Positions 40,257-48,741 of a DNA stretch of 64,000 bases are shown here, in pieces. The notes under the pieces were generated by a model, which ran no database searches, had not been told where the DNA came from, and saw only the letters and a program-made list of their open reading frames with translations. The position numbers were made by a program, and so were the translations under genes. Source of the DNA: Streptomyces caniscabiei (GTDB lineage: Bacteria > Actinomycetota > Actinomycetes > Streptomycetales > Streptomycetaceae); the NCBI RefSeq assembly GCF_014930365.1, contig NZ_JABXWI010000005.1:62001-126000 (forward strand), written 5' to 3'. The stretch's first letter is position 1, and every line of letters starts with the position of its first letter.

Positions 40257-41171
40257 ATGACCACGACCACCACGATGAACACTGCCACCACCGTCCCCGA
40301 CCTCTACCCCAGCCGTGGGGCCACCGAGGTCTCGGTCCCGCGTCAGGACCCGGTCGTCTGGGGCTCCCCCGCCACGCCCGGCCCGGTCTCCCTCGCCGAG
40401 CTCCAGGCGTACGAGCGCGACGGGTTCCTCCCCGTCGAGCAGCTGATCGAGCCGGACGAGGTCGCCGTGTACCGGGGGGAGCTGGAGCGGCTGGTCGCCG
40501 ATCCGGCGATCCGCGCCGACGAGCGCTCGATCGTGGAGCCGAAGTCGCAGGAGATCCGGTCGGTCTTCGAGGTGCACCGGATCAGTGAGCTGTTCGCGCA
40601 GCTGGTGCGGGACGAGCGGGTCGTCGGGCGGGCCCGGCAGATCCTCGGCTCGGACGTGTACGTCCACCAGTCGCGGATCAACGTGAAGCCGGGCTTCGGC
40701 GCGTCCGGGTTCTACTGGCACTCCGACTTCGAGACCTGGCACGCCGAGGACGGGCTGCCGAACATGCGGACGGTGTCCGTCTCGATCGCCCTGACCGAGA
40801 ACTACGACACCAACGGCGGTCTGATGATCATGCCGGGGTCGCACCGGACGTTCCTCGGCTGTGCGGGAGCCACCCCGCAGGACAACTACAAGAAGTCGCT
40901 GCAGATGCAGGACGCCGGCACCCCGTCCGACGAGGCGCTGACGGCCATGGCGTCCGAGTACGGCATCAAGCTGTTCACGGGCAAGGCCGGTTCGGCGACC
41001 TGGTTCGACTGCAACTGCATGCACGGGTCCGGTGACAACATCACCCCGTTCCCGCGCAGCAACGTCTTCATCGTCTTCAACAGCGTGGAGAACGCGGCCG
41101 TGGAGCCGTTCGCGGCGCCGGTGCGGCGGCCGGAGTTCATCGGCGCACGGGACTTCACCCCGGTGCGGTGA
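40257..41171 (+). CDS. ectD: ectoine 5-hydroxylase
   Basis: A 304-residue Fe(II)/2-oxoglutarate dioxygenase converting ectoine to 5-hydroxyectoine. The hallmark segment FYWHSDFETWHAEDGLPNMR carries the iron ligands of the HxD pair, and the distal histidine is in FDCNCMHGSGDN. The N-terminus is Thr-rich, but the PHYH core is of standard length. Last gene of ectABCD, closed by the hairpin at 41190. The cell should therefore make both ectoine and hydroxyectoine. Confidence 0.97.
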   Translation: MTTTTTMNTATTVPDLYPSRGATEVSVPRQDPVVWGSPATPGPVSLAELQAYERDGFLPVEQLIEPDEVAVYRGELERLVADPAIRADERSIVEPKSQEIRSVFEVHRISELFAQLVRDERVVGRARQILGSDVYVHQSRINVKPGFGASGFYWHSDFETWHAEDGLPNMRTVSVSIALTENYDTNGGLMIMPGSHRTFLGCAGATPQDNYKKSLQMQDAGTPSDEALTAMASEYGIKLFTGKAGSATWFDCNCMHGSGDNITPFPRSNVFIVFNSVENAAVEPFAAPVRRPEFIGARDFTPVR

Positions 41172-41189
41172 CCTCACCGTCCCCCTGAC

Positions 41190-41233
41190 GGGGCCGGGCG
41201 ATCGCCACCCCTGAGCGACCGCCCGGCCCCTTT
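41190..41233 (+). terminator. terminator of the ect operon
   Basis: GGGGCCGGGCG at 41190-41200 pairs perfectly with CGCCCGGCCCC at 41220-41230, followed by TTT. It lies 18 bp after the ectD stop. The downstream gene is convergent, so it may work in both directions. Confidence 0.85.
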
Positions 41234-41269
41234 CGCGTGCCCACGGGCGACCGCCGCCGACGGGATCCC

Positions 41270-42289
41270 CTACAGCCAGGCCAGCGAGGCCGCCCGCTCC
41301 AGTACGGTGCGGGCCGCGCTCTCGTCGCCGGTGATGCCCCTCGGGACCTCGTCTGGGGCATGGCGACCGCCGACCAGGAGGCAGAAGTCGACCGGGTCCA
41401 GGCTGAGTTCGGCGTGCACGGGCCCGGTGTCGTCGCCGAGGATCCAGCTGGTGTCGGTGGGCCCGGTGACCTCGAAGAGGACGGGCGGCGCGTCGTGGAG
41501 GGCCAGGCCGAGGATGCGGACGGCCAGCCGGACCAGGGACCACAGGTGTTCGTCGGGGGGCGGCGGCACGGGCAGACCGAGGGCCCGGCCGATGTCGTCC
41601 GTGTGGATCCAGGCCTCGAAGGCGCGGATCACGAAGTGGTCGGCGACCGGCAACCTGAGGCCCATCACCGTGACGGGGCGGGCGGCGAGTTCGGGGTCGG
41701 CGGCCTCGGGGGTGGCGAGCAGCGCGGCGGCCTGCGCGGCCCAGGTGGCGAGCGTCTGCGCGGGTGTGCGCCGGTGCTCGTGGGCGATGACGTCGGCGGT
41801 GCGCCGGGCCCAGGCGTCCGGGGCGGGGGTCTCCTCCGGGATGTGCGAGAGGGGCAGCGGGGTGTCGACGCCGAGGCGTACGGCGAGGTGTTCGTCGGCG
41901 GCGACGAGGTGGGCGACGGTGGCGTGGGCGTCCCAGTCGTGCACGACCGGGGTGCCCCAGCGGCCCTCCACCTCCGGTACCAGCGCCTGGAGTCCGGCCA
42001 CGGCCGCGGCGTAGGGCGCCGCGTGGTGGGCGAGCTCGGCGGCACGGGGGCGGCGGGAGCGGAGCGCGAGCGCGAGGACGCCGTCGGCGCGCCCGTCCAC
42101 GGCACCGACCGGGTTCCCGTCCACCGATCCGTCCAGCAGCCGTACCGTGGCGCGGAGCCGGTCCGCCTCCGCCGCGCACGACGCGCAGACGGCCAGGTGC
42201 GGGGCGACTCTCCGCCGCTCGCCGGGCGGGAGCGCGCCGACGGCCCAGGCGGCCAGCAGCTCCCGTACGCCGTCGTGGTCGTTGGTCAT
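41270..42289 (-). CDS. zinc-finger anti-sigma-like protein fused to a maleylpyruvate-isomerase (MDMPI) domain
   Basis: A 339-residue cytoplasmic protein. The N-terminus is an anti-sigma-type zinc finger, H31-x3-C35-x2-C38 (HLAVCASCAAE), preceded by a helix like that of ZAS proteins. The rest, from about residue 80, is a DinB/MDMPI mycothiol-dependent metalloenzyme domain with HDWDAHATVAHLVAADEHL and FEAWIHTDDIGRALGL, where histidines can form a metal site. It is encoded 76 bp downstream of an ECF sigma gene. The likely job is to hold that sigma factor and release it on a redox or metal signal; this is inference from fusion and context. Confidence 0.82.
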   Translation of the reverse strand: MTNDHDGVRELLAAWAVGALPPGERRRVAPHLAVCASCAAEADRLRATVRLLDGSVDGNPVGAVDGRADGVLALALRSRRPRAAELAHHAAPYAAAVAGLQALVPEVEGRWGTPVVHDWDAHATVAHLVAADEHLAVRLGVDTPLPLSHIPEETPAPDAWARRTADVIAHEHRRTPAQTLATWAAQAAALLATPEAADPELAARPVTVMGLRLPVADHFVIRAFEAWIHTDDIGRALGLPVPPPPDEHLWSLVRLAVRILGLALHDAPPVLFEVTGPTDTSWILGDDTGPVHAELSLDPVDFCLLVGGRHAPDEVPRGITGDESAARTVLERAASLAWL

Positions 42290-42365
42290 CGCGCGCCGCC
42301 CTTTCGCCCTGCCGCGTCCACGATACGCAGGTGCCACGCGCTCCGGACGGTCCCGTGCGCCCCCA

Positions 42366-42974
42366 TCACGCGCCCCTTGCCGCAGCCGGGTCCGGCGGGT
42401 CCGCGAGGGACTCCGCCAGCTTGCGCAGCGCCGAGCGCAGGCGGGCCTTCGCGGTGCCCTCGGGTATGCCGAGTTCGACGGCGGCCTGGCGGTAGGTGCG
42501 GCCGGCGAAGTAGGCGAGGTGGACCACCTCCCGCTGGGGGCGCGGGAGTTCGGCGAGGGCGGTGTGCAGCAGGAGGGAGCGTTCGCGGTCGACGAGCGCC
42601 TCGGCCGGGTCGGGGGCCGCGTCGGGGATGGCGTGCAGCGCCGAGTCGTCCGCGCGGACGTCCTTGCGGTGCCGGGCCTCGCCGCGCACCCAGTCCACGG
42701 CCCGCCGGTGGGCGACCATGGAGAGCCAGGTGCGCAGCGAGCCCCGGCGCGCGTCGAAGCCGTACGGCCTGCTCCACAGCTGGGCGAAGACCTCCTGCGC
42801 CACGTCCTCGGCGGCCGCCGGGCTGCGGGTGACCCGGACGGCCACCCGCCGGACGAGTCCTCCGTACGCCGCGTACGCCTCACGCAGCGCGGACTCGTCC
42901 CCGTACACCAGCCGCCGATGCAACTCCACATCGATGGACGGCTGTTCGAGCGTCGGCTCCACCGGCACCACCAC
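42366..42974 (-). CDS. ECF-family RNA polymerase sigma factor
   Basis: A 202-residue group 4 sigma factor. Region 2 covers about residues 28-95 (EDVAQEVFAQLWSRPYGFD, then LRTWLSMVAHRRAVDWVR); region 4 covers about 135-190 (LPRPQREVVHLAYFAGRTYRQAAVELGIPEGTAKARL, given by its ends LPRPQREVV and GTAKARL). AGGAAGG stands nine bases before the first of three consecutive GTG codons at 42974. The downstream zinc-finger/MDMPI gene is its probable anti-sigma partner. Target promoters are not visible. Confidence 0.92.
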   Translation of the reverse strand: MVVPVEPTLEQPSIDVELHRRLVYGDESALREAYAAYGGLVRRVAVRVTRSPAAAEDVAQEVFAQLWSRPYGFDARRGSLRTWLSMVAHRRAVDWVRGEARHRKDVRADDSALHAIPDAAPDPAEALVDRERSLLLHTALAELPRPQREVVHLAYFAGRTYRQAAVELGIPEGTAKARLRSALRKLAESLADPPDPAAARGA

Positions 42975-43136
42975 CTCGTGATGCCTTCCTAGCGTCCTGG
43001 CGCGGTCCGCGCCAGTGAGTCGGGAAAGTCAGCCGGAGAGGACGACCGGAACCCGGTCGGCGTCCGTTCACGTGGTGTACACGTGGAGGGCGGCGCGCGG
43101 CTGCCCGGCGCGGGGCCGGTCCGCGCACCACCGCTC

Positions 43137-43853
43137 CTACTGCGGCACGGCGCATCCGTCGGGCCCGCAGACCTCCGCGCCGTCCGAGGCCACGACCTTC
43201 AGCGGCGCGGGCCGCTCCCCCCACGCCTGCGTGAGCGCCTTCTCGAAGACCTCCGCGGGCTGGGCCCCGGAGACGCCGTACTTCCGGTCGAGCACGAAGA
43301 ACGGCACGCCGTTCGCGCCCAGCTCCGCCGCCTCGCGCTCGTCCGCGCGGACGGCGTCCGCGTACGCGTCCGGGTCGGCCAGCACCTTGCGCGCGGCCTC
43401 CTCGTCGAGCCCGGCCTCGACGGCCAGCTCGACGAGGTAGTCGTCCGCGTCGACGTACACGGACCGCTCCTCCGCGAAGTTCGCCCGGTAGAAGGCCTGG
43501 AGCAGTTCGCTCTGGCGTCCCTGGTCCTTGGCGAAGTGGATCAGGCGGTGCATGTCGAAGGTGCTGCCGTGGTCACGGCCCTCGGCCCGGTAGGCGAGGC
43601 CCTCGGCCGCCGCCTGGTCCCGGAGGTTGTGCTCACCGGCCTGGGCCTGCGCGTGGCTCATCCCGTACTTCTTGGTCAGCATGGTGAGCACGGGCTGGAC
43701 ATCGTCCTTGGCGCGGCCCGGGTCGAGCTCGAAGGAGCGGTGCACCACCTCGACACCGTCGCGGTGCGGGAAGGCGGCGAGCGCCTTCTCGAAGCGGGCC
43801 TTGCCCACGTAGCACCAGGGGCAGGCGATGTCGCTCCAGATCTCGACGCGCAT
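43137..43853 (-). CDS. DsbA-family oxidoreductase (FrnE-like)
   Basis: A 238-residue thioredoxin-fold protein of the FrnE/2-hydroxychromene-2-carboxylate isomerase-like DsbA group. The active-site pair is C11-P-W-C14 (IACPWCYVGKARFEKAL), with the cis-proline loop GVPFFVLDRKYGVSGAQP near 190-207 as in FrnE. There is no signal peptide, so it acts in the cytoplasm. The C-terminus adds CGPDGC, a second CxxxxC pair found in several actinobacterial members. It probably helps in disulfide or oxidative-stress chemistry. Monocistronic by spacing. Confidence 0.9.
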   Translation of the reverse strand: MRVEIWSDIACPWCYVGKARFEKALAAFPHRDGVEVVHRSFELDPGRAKDDVQPVLTMLTKKYGMSHAQAQAGEHNLRDQAAAEGLAYRAEGRDHGSTFDMHRLIHFAKDQGRQSELLQAFYRANFAEERSVYVDADDYLVELAVEAGLDEEAARKVLADPDAYADAVRADEREAAELGANGVPFFVLDRKYGVSGAQPAEVFEKALTQAWGERPAPLKVVASDGAEVCGPDGCAVPQ

Positions 43854-43943
43854 GGTGTCAGCTCTCTCCAGGTCGCACGGGTACCGAGACGCCCTCCGTC
43901 TCCACGATGGATGAACGTTCAAGCAGTGCGTCCCATTCCCCGG

Positions 43944-44552
43944 TCAGCTGCCGTTGCGTAGATCTTCCGGCCAGTTCGGCCGGAACTCGATCTCGTCGTA
44001 GGTGACGACGCACCCCTCGCCCATCGGGGACTGCGTCATGAAGCCGATCAGCGCGGCGCCGCTCTCCCGCTCGCCGGCGAGGGTGAAGAGGCGGACGAAG
44101 GTCCACCGCTCGCCGTCGCGGGAGGCGTGGAAGGCGAAGGCGCGGCCGGTGCGGCTGATCCTCAGCCAGACCGAACTGCCCTCGACCGTGAAGGAGTTGG
44201 CGTCGTCCGAATGACCGCGGGTGACCACCGTGCAGACGGTCGGCACGTCGGGCGAGTTCTCCAGGCAGAGCTTCGCCCAGGCCCGCTCCCCCACGTGCAC
44301 GTACAGCACGCCCGCGTCGAACCCGGCGGCGAAGCCGACGGTGACGCGGGCTATCAGCTGGAAGTCCCCCTCCGGCGACCCCAGCAGCCGGGGCGCGTCC
44401 GATTTCGGGTCCAGCCCTTCGTCGGTGGGCGGCACGAAACGGTCCTGCCGGGCACCGGCCCACCCGGTGAGCACCCCGTCCTCGTAGGACCAGTGCCCAT
44501 CGGGGCCGTACGTACGAAGGGGGAAGGGGAGTTCGGGGATCTCGACGTCCAT
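43944..44552 (-). CDS. DUF1349 (regulation of enolase-like) family protein
   Basis: A 202-residue beta-sandwich protein of the DUF1349/concanavalin-like fold. Family features: DFQLIARVTVGFAAGFDAGV near residues 63-82, a KLCLENSPDVP segment, WLRISRTGRAFAFHAS near 128-143, and a late GFMTQSPMGEGC. No signal peptide and no known catalytic residues; related yeast and bacterial proteins have no settled function, though carbohydrate binding is often proposed. The ATG at 44552 lacks a clear ribosome site. The strong repeat hairpin lies just upstream. Confidence 0.8.
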   Translation of the reverse strand: MDVEIPELPFPLRTYGPDGHWSYEDGVLTGWAGARQDRFVPPTDEGLDPKSDAPRLLGSPEGDFQLIARVTVGFAAGFDAGVLYVHVGERAWAKLCLENSPDVPTVCTVVTRGHSDDANSFTVEGSSVWLRISRTGRAFAFHASRDGERWTFVRLFTLAGERESGAALIGFMTQSPMGEGCVVTYDEIEFRPNWPEDLRNGS

Positions 44553-44564
44553 GGGGGGATTCTT

Positions 44565-44625
44565 GCAGTTCCCCGCGCCCCGAAGAGGGCGCGGGGAACT
44601 GCGCGAGCAACCACGACGCACGCGC
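44565..44625. repeat. dispersed intergenic repeat, double-ended copy forming a 16-bp hairpin
   Basis: GCAGTTCCCCGCGCCC (44565-44580) pairs with its complement at 44587-44602 around the loop CGAAGA. The right half then runs on as GCGCGAGCAACCACGA. The two halves are inverted copies of the repeat seen at 9262, 19812 and 63711. It sits between the DUF1349 start and the aldehyde dehydrogenase stop and is strong enough to act as a terminator for the latter. Confidence 0.75.
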
Positions 44626-44667
44626 GGCCCGAAACCGAACCGAACCCCTACGGCGCTCCCCGAAGGG

Positions 44668-46197
44668 CTATCGCTCCAGAACGCCGTTGAACCGACGGGG
44701 CAGCCCCAGCGGATTGGCGTCCTTCAGCTCGGCCGGCAGCAGCCCCTCCGGCGCCCCCTGGTACGCCACCGGCCGCAGCCACCGCTCGATCGCGGTGCCG
44801 CCCACCGAGGTGGAGGTGGAGGTCGTCGCCGGGTACGGGCCACCGTGGTGCTGGGCAGCGGCCACGGCCACACCCGTCGGCCAGCCGTTGACGAGGACGC
44901 GCCCGGCCAGCGGCGTCAGCTCGGCCAGCAGCTCCGGTCCGCGTCCGCCCTCGGCCGCCTCCTCGCCCGACACGTGCACCGTGGCGGTGAGGTTGCCGGG
45001 CAGCCGGGACAGCACCGACTTGGCCTCGTCCTCGTCCGCGTAGCGGGCCACGACGGTGAGCGGGCCGAAGCACTCCTCCAGGAGCAGGTCGTGCTCGCCC
45101 TCGACGGCCAGCTTCTCCGCGGGGACGGTCAGGAAACCGGGGCTGACCGTGTGCTCGCCGCCCGCGCCGGCGGTCACCGGCGACTCCACGTCCGGCAGCT
45201 CGGCGCGCTCGGCGACACCGGCGAGGAAGTTGTCCCGCATCCGGTGGTCCAGCAGGACGCCGGAGTCGACGTCGCTGACCGCCTCGGTGAGCGACTTCAG
45301 CAGGCGGTCACCGGCGTCACCGGCGGGCGCCAGCACCAGGCCGGGCTTCACACAGAACTGACCGACACCGAGGGTCATCGACCCGGCGAGGCCCGTGCCG
45401 ATGGCCTCGGCGCGCTCCGCTGCGGCGGCCTCGGTGATCAGGACGGGGTTCAGGGAGCCCAGCTCGCCGTGGAACGGGATCGGCACGGGGCGCGCCGCCG
45501 CCGCGTCGAAGAGGGCACGGCCGCCGCGCACCGAACCGGTGAAGCCGGCGGCGGTGACCAGCGGGTGCTTGACCAGCTCGACGCCCGCCTCGAAGCCGTG
45601 CACGAGGCCGAGGACGCCCTCGGGGAGGCCGTGCTCGGCGGCGGCCCGGCGCAGCACGATCGCGACCAGCTCGGACAGCGCCGGGTGGTCGGGGTGGGCC
45701 TTGACGACGACCGGGCAGCCGGCGGCCAGCGCGCTCGCCGTGTCACCGCCGGGGACGGAGAAGGCGAAGGGGAAGTTGGAGGCCGAGTAGACGGCCACCA
45801 CGCCGAGGGGGACCTTGTAGCGGCGCAGGTCCGGGATGGGCGGGGTGGCGGTGTCGTCGGGGTGGTTGATCACCACGTCGAGGAAGGCGCCCTCGTCGAC
45901 GATGTCGGCGAAGGCCCGCAGCTGGTAGCAGGTGCGGGCGAGTTCGCCGGTGAGGCGGACCGGGCCGAGCGCGGTCTCGGCGTCGGCGACCTCCACGAGC
46001 TGGTCATTGGCCGCCTGGAGCTGGTCGGCGGCGGTGCGCAGGAAGGCCGCGCGGACGGTGCGGTCGGCCAGGGAGCCGCGGGCGGCGTGCGCCGCGCGGA
46101 CGGCGGCGTCCACCTCCTGGGCTGTGGCCTCCACCGCAACCTGCTCGCGCTGCTTCCCGGTACGGGGGTCGACACTCCAGACTGGTGCTGCTGCCAC
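44668..46197 (-). CDS. aldehyde dehydrogenase (2-oxoglutarate-semialdehyde/NADP type)
   Basis: A 509-residue aldehyde dehydrogenase resembling 2-ketoglutaric semialdehyde dehydrogenases, which oxidise the last intermediate of non-phosphorylative pentose, glucarate or galacturonate breakdown to 2-oxoglutarate. Motifs: VYSASNFPFAFSVPGGDTASALA for cofactor binding, catalytic Glu in PFHGELGSLNP, and nucleophile Cys in GVGQFCVKPG. GGAGGA stands six bases before the GTG at 46197, deciding the start over an ATG at 46251. A divergent IclR regulator gene faces it. A role in uronate catabolism downstream of the pectinases is inference. Confidence 0.87.
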   Translation of the reverse strand: MAAAPVWSVDPRTGKQREQVAVEATAQEVDAAVRAAHAARGSLADRTVRAAFLRTAADQLQAANDQLVEVADAETALGPVRLTGELARTCYQLRAFADIVDEGAFLDVVINHPDDTATPPIPDLRRYKVPLGVVAVYSASNFPFAFSVPGGDTASALAAGCPVVVKAHPDHPALSELVAIVLRRAAAEHGLPEGVLGLVHGFEAGVELVKHPLVTAAGFTGSVRGGRALFDAAAARPVPIPFHGELGSLNPVLITEAAAAERAEAIGTGLAGSMTLGVGQFCVKPGLVLAPAGDAGDRLLKSLTEAVSDVDSGVLLDHRMRDNFLAGVAERAELPDVESPVTAGAGGEHTVSPGFLTVPAEKLAVEGEHDLLLEECFGPLTVVARYADEDEAKSVLSRLPGNLTATVHVSGEEAAEGGRGPELLAELTPLAGRVLVNGWPTGVAVAAAQHHGGPYPATTSTSTSVGGTAIERWLRPVAYQGAPEGLLPAELKDANPLGLPRRFNGVLER

Positions 46198-46261
46198 CGC
46201 GGGTTCCTCCACATATTTCTGGATCGATTCCCAGGGGTATATCTGGGTCATTCACCAGCGT

Positions 46262-46279
46262 CGTTCGATATGCTGAACG
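46262..46279. promoter_or_regulatory. candidate IclR operator between divergent genes
   Basis: CGTTCGATATGCTGAACG has 5-bp inverted arms (CGTTC and GAACG) around an 8-base A/T-rich centre, resembling IclR-family sites. It lies 65 bp upstream of the dehydrogenase start and 73 bp upstream of the IclR gene start, so one site could control both. The whole gap is A/T richer than the genes. Confidence 0.55.
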
Positions 46280-46351
46280 CCGTCTCTGATGATGAATATT
46301 CTGTCGGAGACTATATCTTCAGCTTCTCGCCGAACGAAGGGGTCACGGGCG

Positions 46352-47125
46352 ATGTCGGCAGTGGAGACGGGCGGCGGGGCACAGGTCAAATCGGCGGTAA
46401 GGACCGTTGAGCTGCTCGAATACTTCGCCGGACGCCCCGGTATGCATTCCCTGGCCGCGGTCCAGGAAGCCGTCGGATATCCCAAGTCGAGTCTCTACAT
46501 GTTGTTGCGCACCCTGGTGGAACTGGGCTGGGTGGAGACCGACGCGACGGGCACGCGGTACGGCATCGGCGTGCGGGCGCTGCTCGTGGGCACGTCCTAC
46601 ATCGACGGCGACGAGGTGGTGGCGCTGGCCCGGCCGACGCTGGACCGGCTGTCGGACGACACCACGGAGACGATCCACCTGGCCCGGCTCGACGGCACCA
46701 ACGTCGTCTATCTGGCCACCCGCCAGTCGCAGCACTATCTGCGCCCCTTCACCCGCGTCGGCCGCCGGCTGCCCGCGCACTCCACCTCGCTCGGCAAGGC
46801 GCTGCTGGCCACCCACACCGACGAGCAGGTCCGCAAGATGCTCCCGGAGACCCTCCCGGCGCTGACGGAGCACACGATCACCGACCGGGAGCGGCTCATC
46901 GAGGAGCTGCGCCAGATCCGCGAGCAGGGGTTCTCGGTGGACCGCGAGGAGAACACCCTCGGACTGCGCTGCTTCGGGGTGGCGATCCCCTACCGCACCC
47001 CGGCCCGCGACGCGATCAGCTGCTCCGTCCCGGTGGCCCGGCTGACCCCGGCCCACGAACAGCTGGTCAAGGACGCCCTCTTCGATGCCCGCGACCGGCT
47101 GACCCTGGCGACCCGCAGACTCTGA
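46352..47125 (+). CDS. IclR-family transcriptional regulator
   Basis: A 257-residue IclR protein. The winged helix-turn-helix covers about residues 12-70 (LAAVQEAVGYPKSSLYMLLR is the recognition part). The ligand domain shows ETIHLARLDGTNVVYLA, the family loop RLPAHSTSLGKALLA, and GFSVDREENTLGLRCFGVAI. The ATG at 46352 has AAGGGG nine bases ahead; an earlier in-frame ATG at 46289 is less likely. It is divergent from the semialdehyde dehydrogenase gene and probably represses it in the absence of a sugar-acid ligand. Confidence 0.92.
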   Translation: MSAVETGGGAQVKSAVRTVELLEYFAGRPGMHSLAAVQEAVGYPKSSLYMLLRTLVELGWVETDATGTRYGIGVRALLVGTSYIDGDEVVALARPTLDRLSDDTTETIHLARLDGTNVVYLATRQSQHYLRPFTRVGRRLPAHSTSLGKALLATHTDEQVRKMLPETLPALTEHTITDRERLIEELRQIREQGFSVDREENTLGLRCFGVAIPYRTPARDAISCSVPVARLTPAHEQLVKDALFDARDRLTLATRRL

Positions 47126-47220
47126 ACCGGCCTCGTGGCAACCCCGGTTCCATGAAGACCTCATGAGAAAGCCCGGCAAGGGGAACGACTGATCGCATCC
47201 CGCTCGTCCTTCCGGGTGCG

Positions 47221-48672
47221 ATGAACAAGACGATCAGGCGCTCCGCCGTCTTCTCCCTGCTGCTCGTGCTCGCCCTGCTGGTCAGGGCGACATGGGTGCA
47301 GTTCTACGAGGGCACGGCGCTCGCGGACGACCAGGACAACCGGCGCAACGCGATTCGGACGTACGCCGACCCGCTCGGGAACATCATCGTGGCCGGGGAT
47401 TCGATCACCGGCTCGGCCCGTACCGAGAGCGGCGACCTCGCGTACAAGCGCACGTACACGGACGGCGAGCTGTACGCGGCGGTCACCGGCTACGCCTCGC
47501 AGTCCTACGCGCCCACGCAGCTGGAGGGCATCTACCAGAGCCTGCTCGACGGCACGGACCTGAGGCTGAAGTCCGTGATGGACACGGTCACCGGGCAGCG
47601 GGCCGATCCGGGCAATGTGATCACCACGATCGATCCGGCCGTGCAGAAGGCCGCGTTCGACGCGCTGGGCGACAACAAGGGCGCGGCCGTCGCGATCGAC
47701 CCGAAGACGGGGAAGATCCTCGCGGTGGTGTCGACGCCGTCGTACGACCCGTCCTCGCTCACCGGTGCCAACTCCGCCGGCGAAGCCTGGAAGAAGCTCA
47801 ACGCGGACCCGGACAAGCCGCTGACCAACCGGGCGCTGCGCCAGCCGCTGCCGCCGGGCTCGACGTTCAAGCTGGTCGTGGCGGCGGCCGCGCTGGAGGA
47901 CGGGCTGTACGAGTCGGTGGACGAGAAGACCGTCAGCCCGGACCCGTACACGCTGCCGGAGACCGAGACCGAGCTGTCCAACGAGAACCCGAACGCGCCC
48001 TGCGAGAACGCCACGATCCGTACGGCGCTGCAGTACTCCTGCAACAACGTCTTCGCGAAGATGGCCTTCGACCTCGGGCAGGACAAGGTGCGGGCGACGG
48101 CCGAGAAGTTCGGCTTCAACGACACCTCGCAGGACGTGCCGGTGCGGGCGTACGAGAGTGTCTATCCGTCGGACATGAACAAGTCCTCCACGGCTCTGAC
48201 GGGCATCGGCCAGTACGACGTCACCGCGACGCCGCTCCAGATGGCGATGGTGTCGGCGGCGATAGCCAACGACGGCAAGCTGGTCTCGCCGCACATGGTG
48301 GCGCAGATCACCGACGGCGGCGGTGACGTGCTGGAGGACTACGACGCGGAGGCGGGCACCGAGGAGATCATGAGCTCCGACACGGCCGAGCAGCTCCAGT
48401 CGGCGATGCGGACGGTAGTGGAGGACGGCACCGGCACCAACGCGCGGATCAGCGGGGCGACCGTGGGCGGCAAGACCGGTACGGCCCAGCACGGCGAGAA
48501 CAACAGCAAGACGCCGTACGCCTGGTTCACGTCGTACGCGAAGGCCGACGGCAAGGAGGTCGCCGTCGCGGTCGTCGTCGAGCAGTCGAACGCGGCGCGC
48601 TCGGAGGTCAGCGGCAACGGGCTGGCGGCGCCGGTGGCCAAGGCGGTCATGGAGGCCGCGCTGAAGGACTGA
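47221..48672 (+). CDS. penicillin-binding protein (PbpA-like class B transpeptidase)
   Basis: A 483-residue peptidoglycan transpeptidase with an N-terminal signal anchor (residues 7-23) and an external catalytic domain. The three active-site motifs are S214-T-F-K217, S273-C-N275 and K418-T-G. A short non-catalytic PBP dimer-type region fills residues 40-150. The length matches actinobacterial PbpA/FtsI-like paralogues. ATG start; the perfect hairpin after the stop terminates the gene. The nearby elongation partner genes (rodA) are absent, so this is a stand-alone paralogue. Confidence 0.9.
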   Translation: MNKTIRRSAVFSLLLVLALLVRATWVQFYEGTALADDQDNRRNAIRTYADPLGNIIVAGDSITGSARTESGDLAYKRTYTDGELYAAVTGYASQSYAPTQLEGIYQSLLDGTDLRLKSVMDTVTGQRADPGNVITTIDPAVQKAAFDALGDNKGAAVAIDPKTGKILAVVSTPSYDPSSLTGANSAGEAWKKLNADPDKPLTNRALRQPLPPGSTFKLVVAAAALEDGLYESVDEKTVSPDPYTLPETETELSNENPNAPCENATIRTALQYSCNNVFAKMAFDLGQDKVRATAEKFGFNDTSQDVPVRAYESVYPSDMNKSSTALTGIGQYDVTATPLQMAMVSAAIANDGKLVSPHMVAQITDGGGDVLEDYDAEAGTEEIMSSDTAEQLQSAMRTVVEDGTGTNARISGATVGGKTGTAQHGENNSKTPYAWFTSYAKADGKEVAVAVVVEQSNAARSEVSGNGLAAPVAKAVMEAALKD

Positions 48673-48696
48673 AGAACCCCTGGACCACCTGAATGA

Positions 48697-48734
48697 GAAG
48701 GGCCGCCCTCACTCCCCCCGGAGGGCGGCCCTTC
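48697..48734. terminator. bidirectional terminator between convergent genes
   Basis: GAAGGGCCGCCCTC (48697-48710) and GAGGGCGGCCCTTC (48721-48734) form a perfect 14-bp stem with a 10-base loop. It fills the 69-bp gap between the convergent penicillin-binding protein and purine permease genes, 7 bp from the permease stop. Confidence 0.9.
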
Positions 48735-48741
48735 GTCCGTC

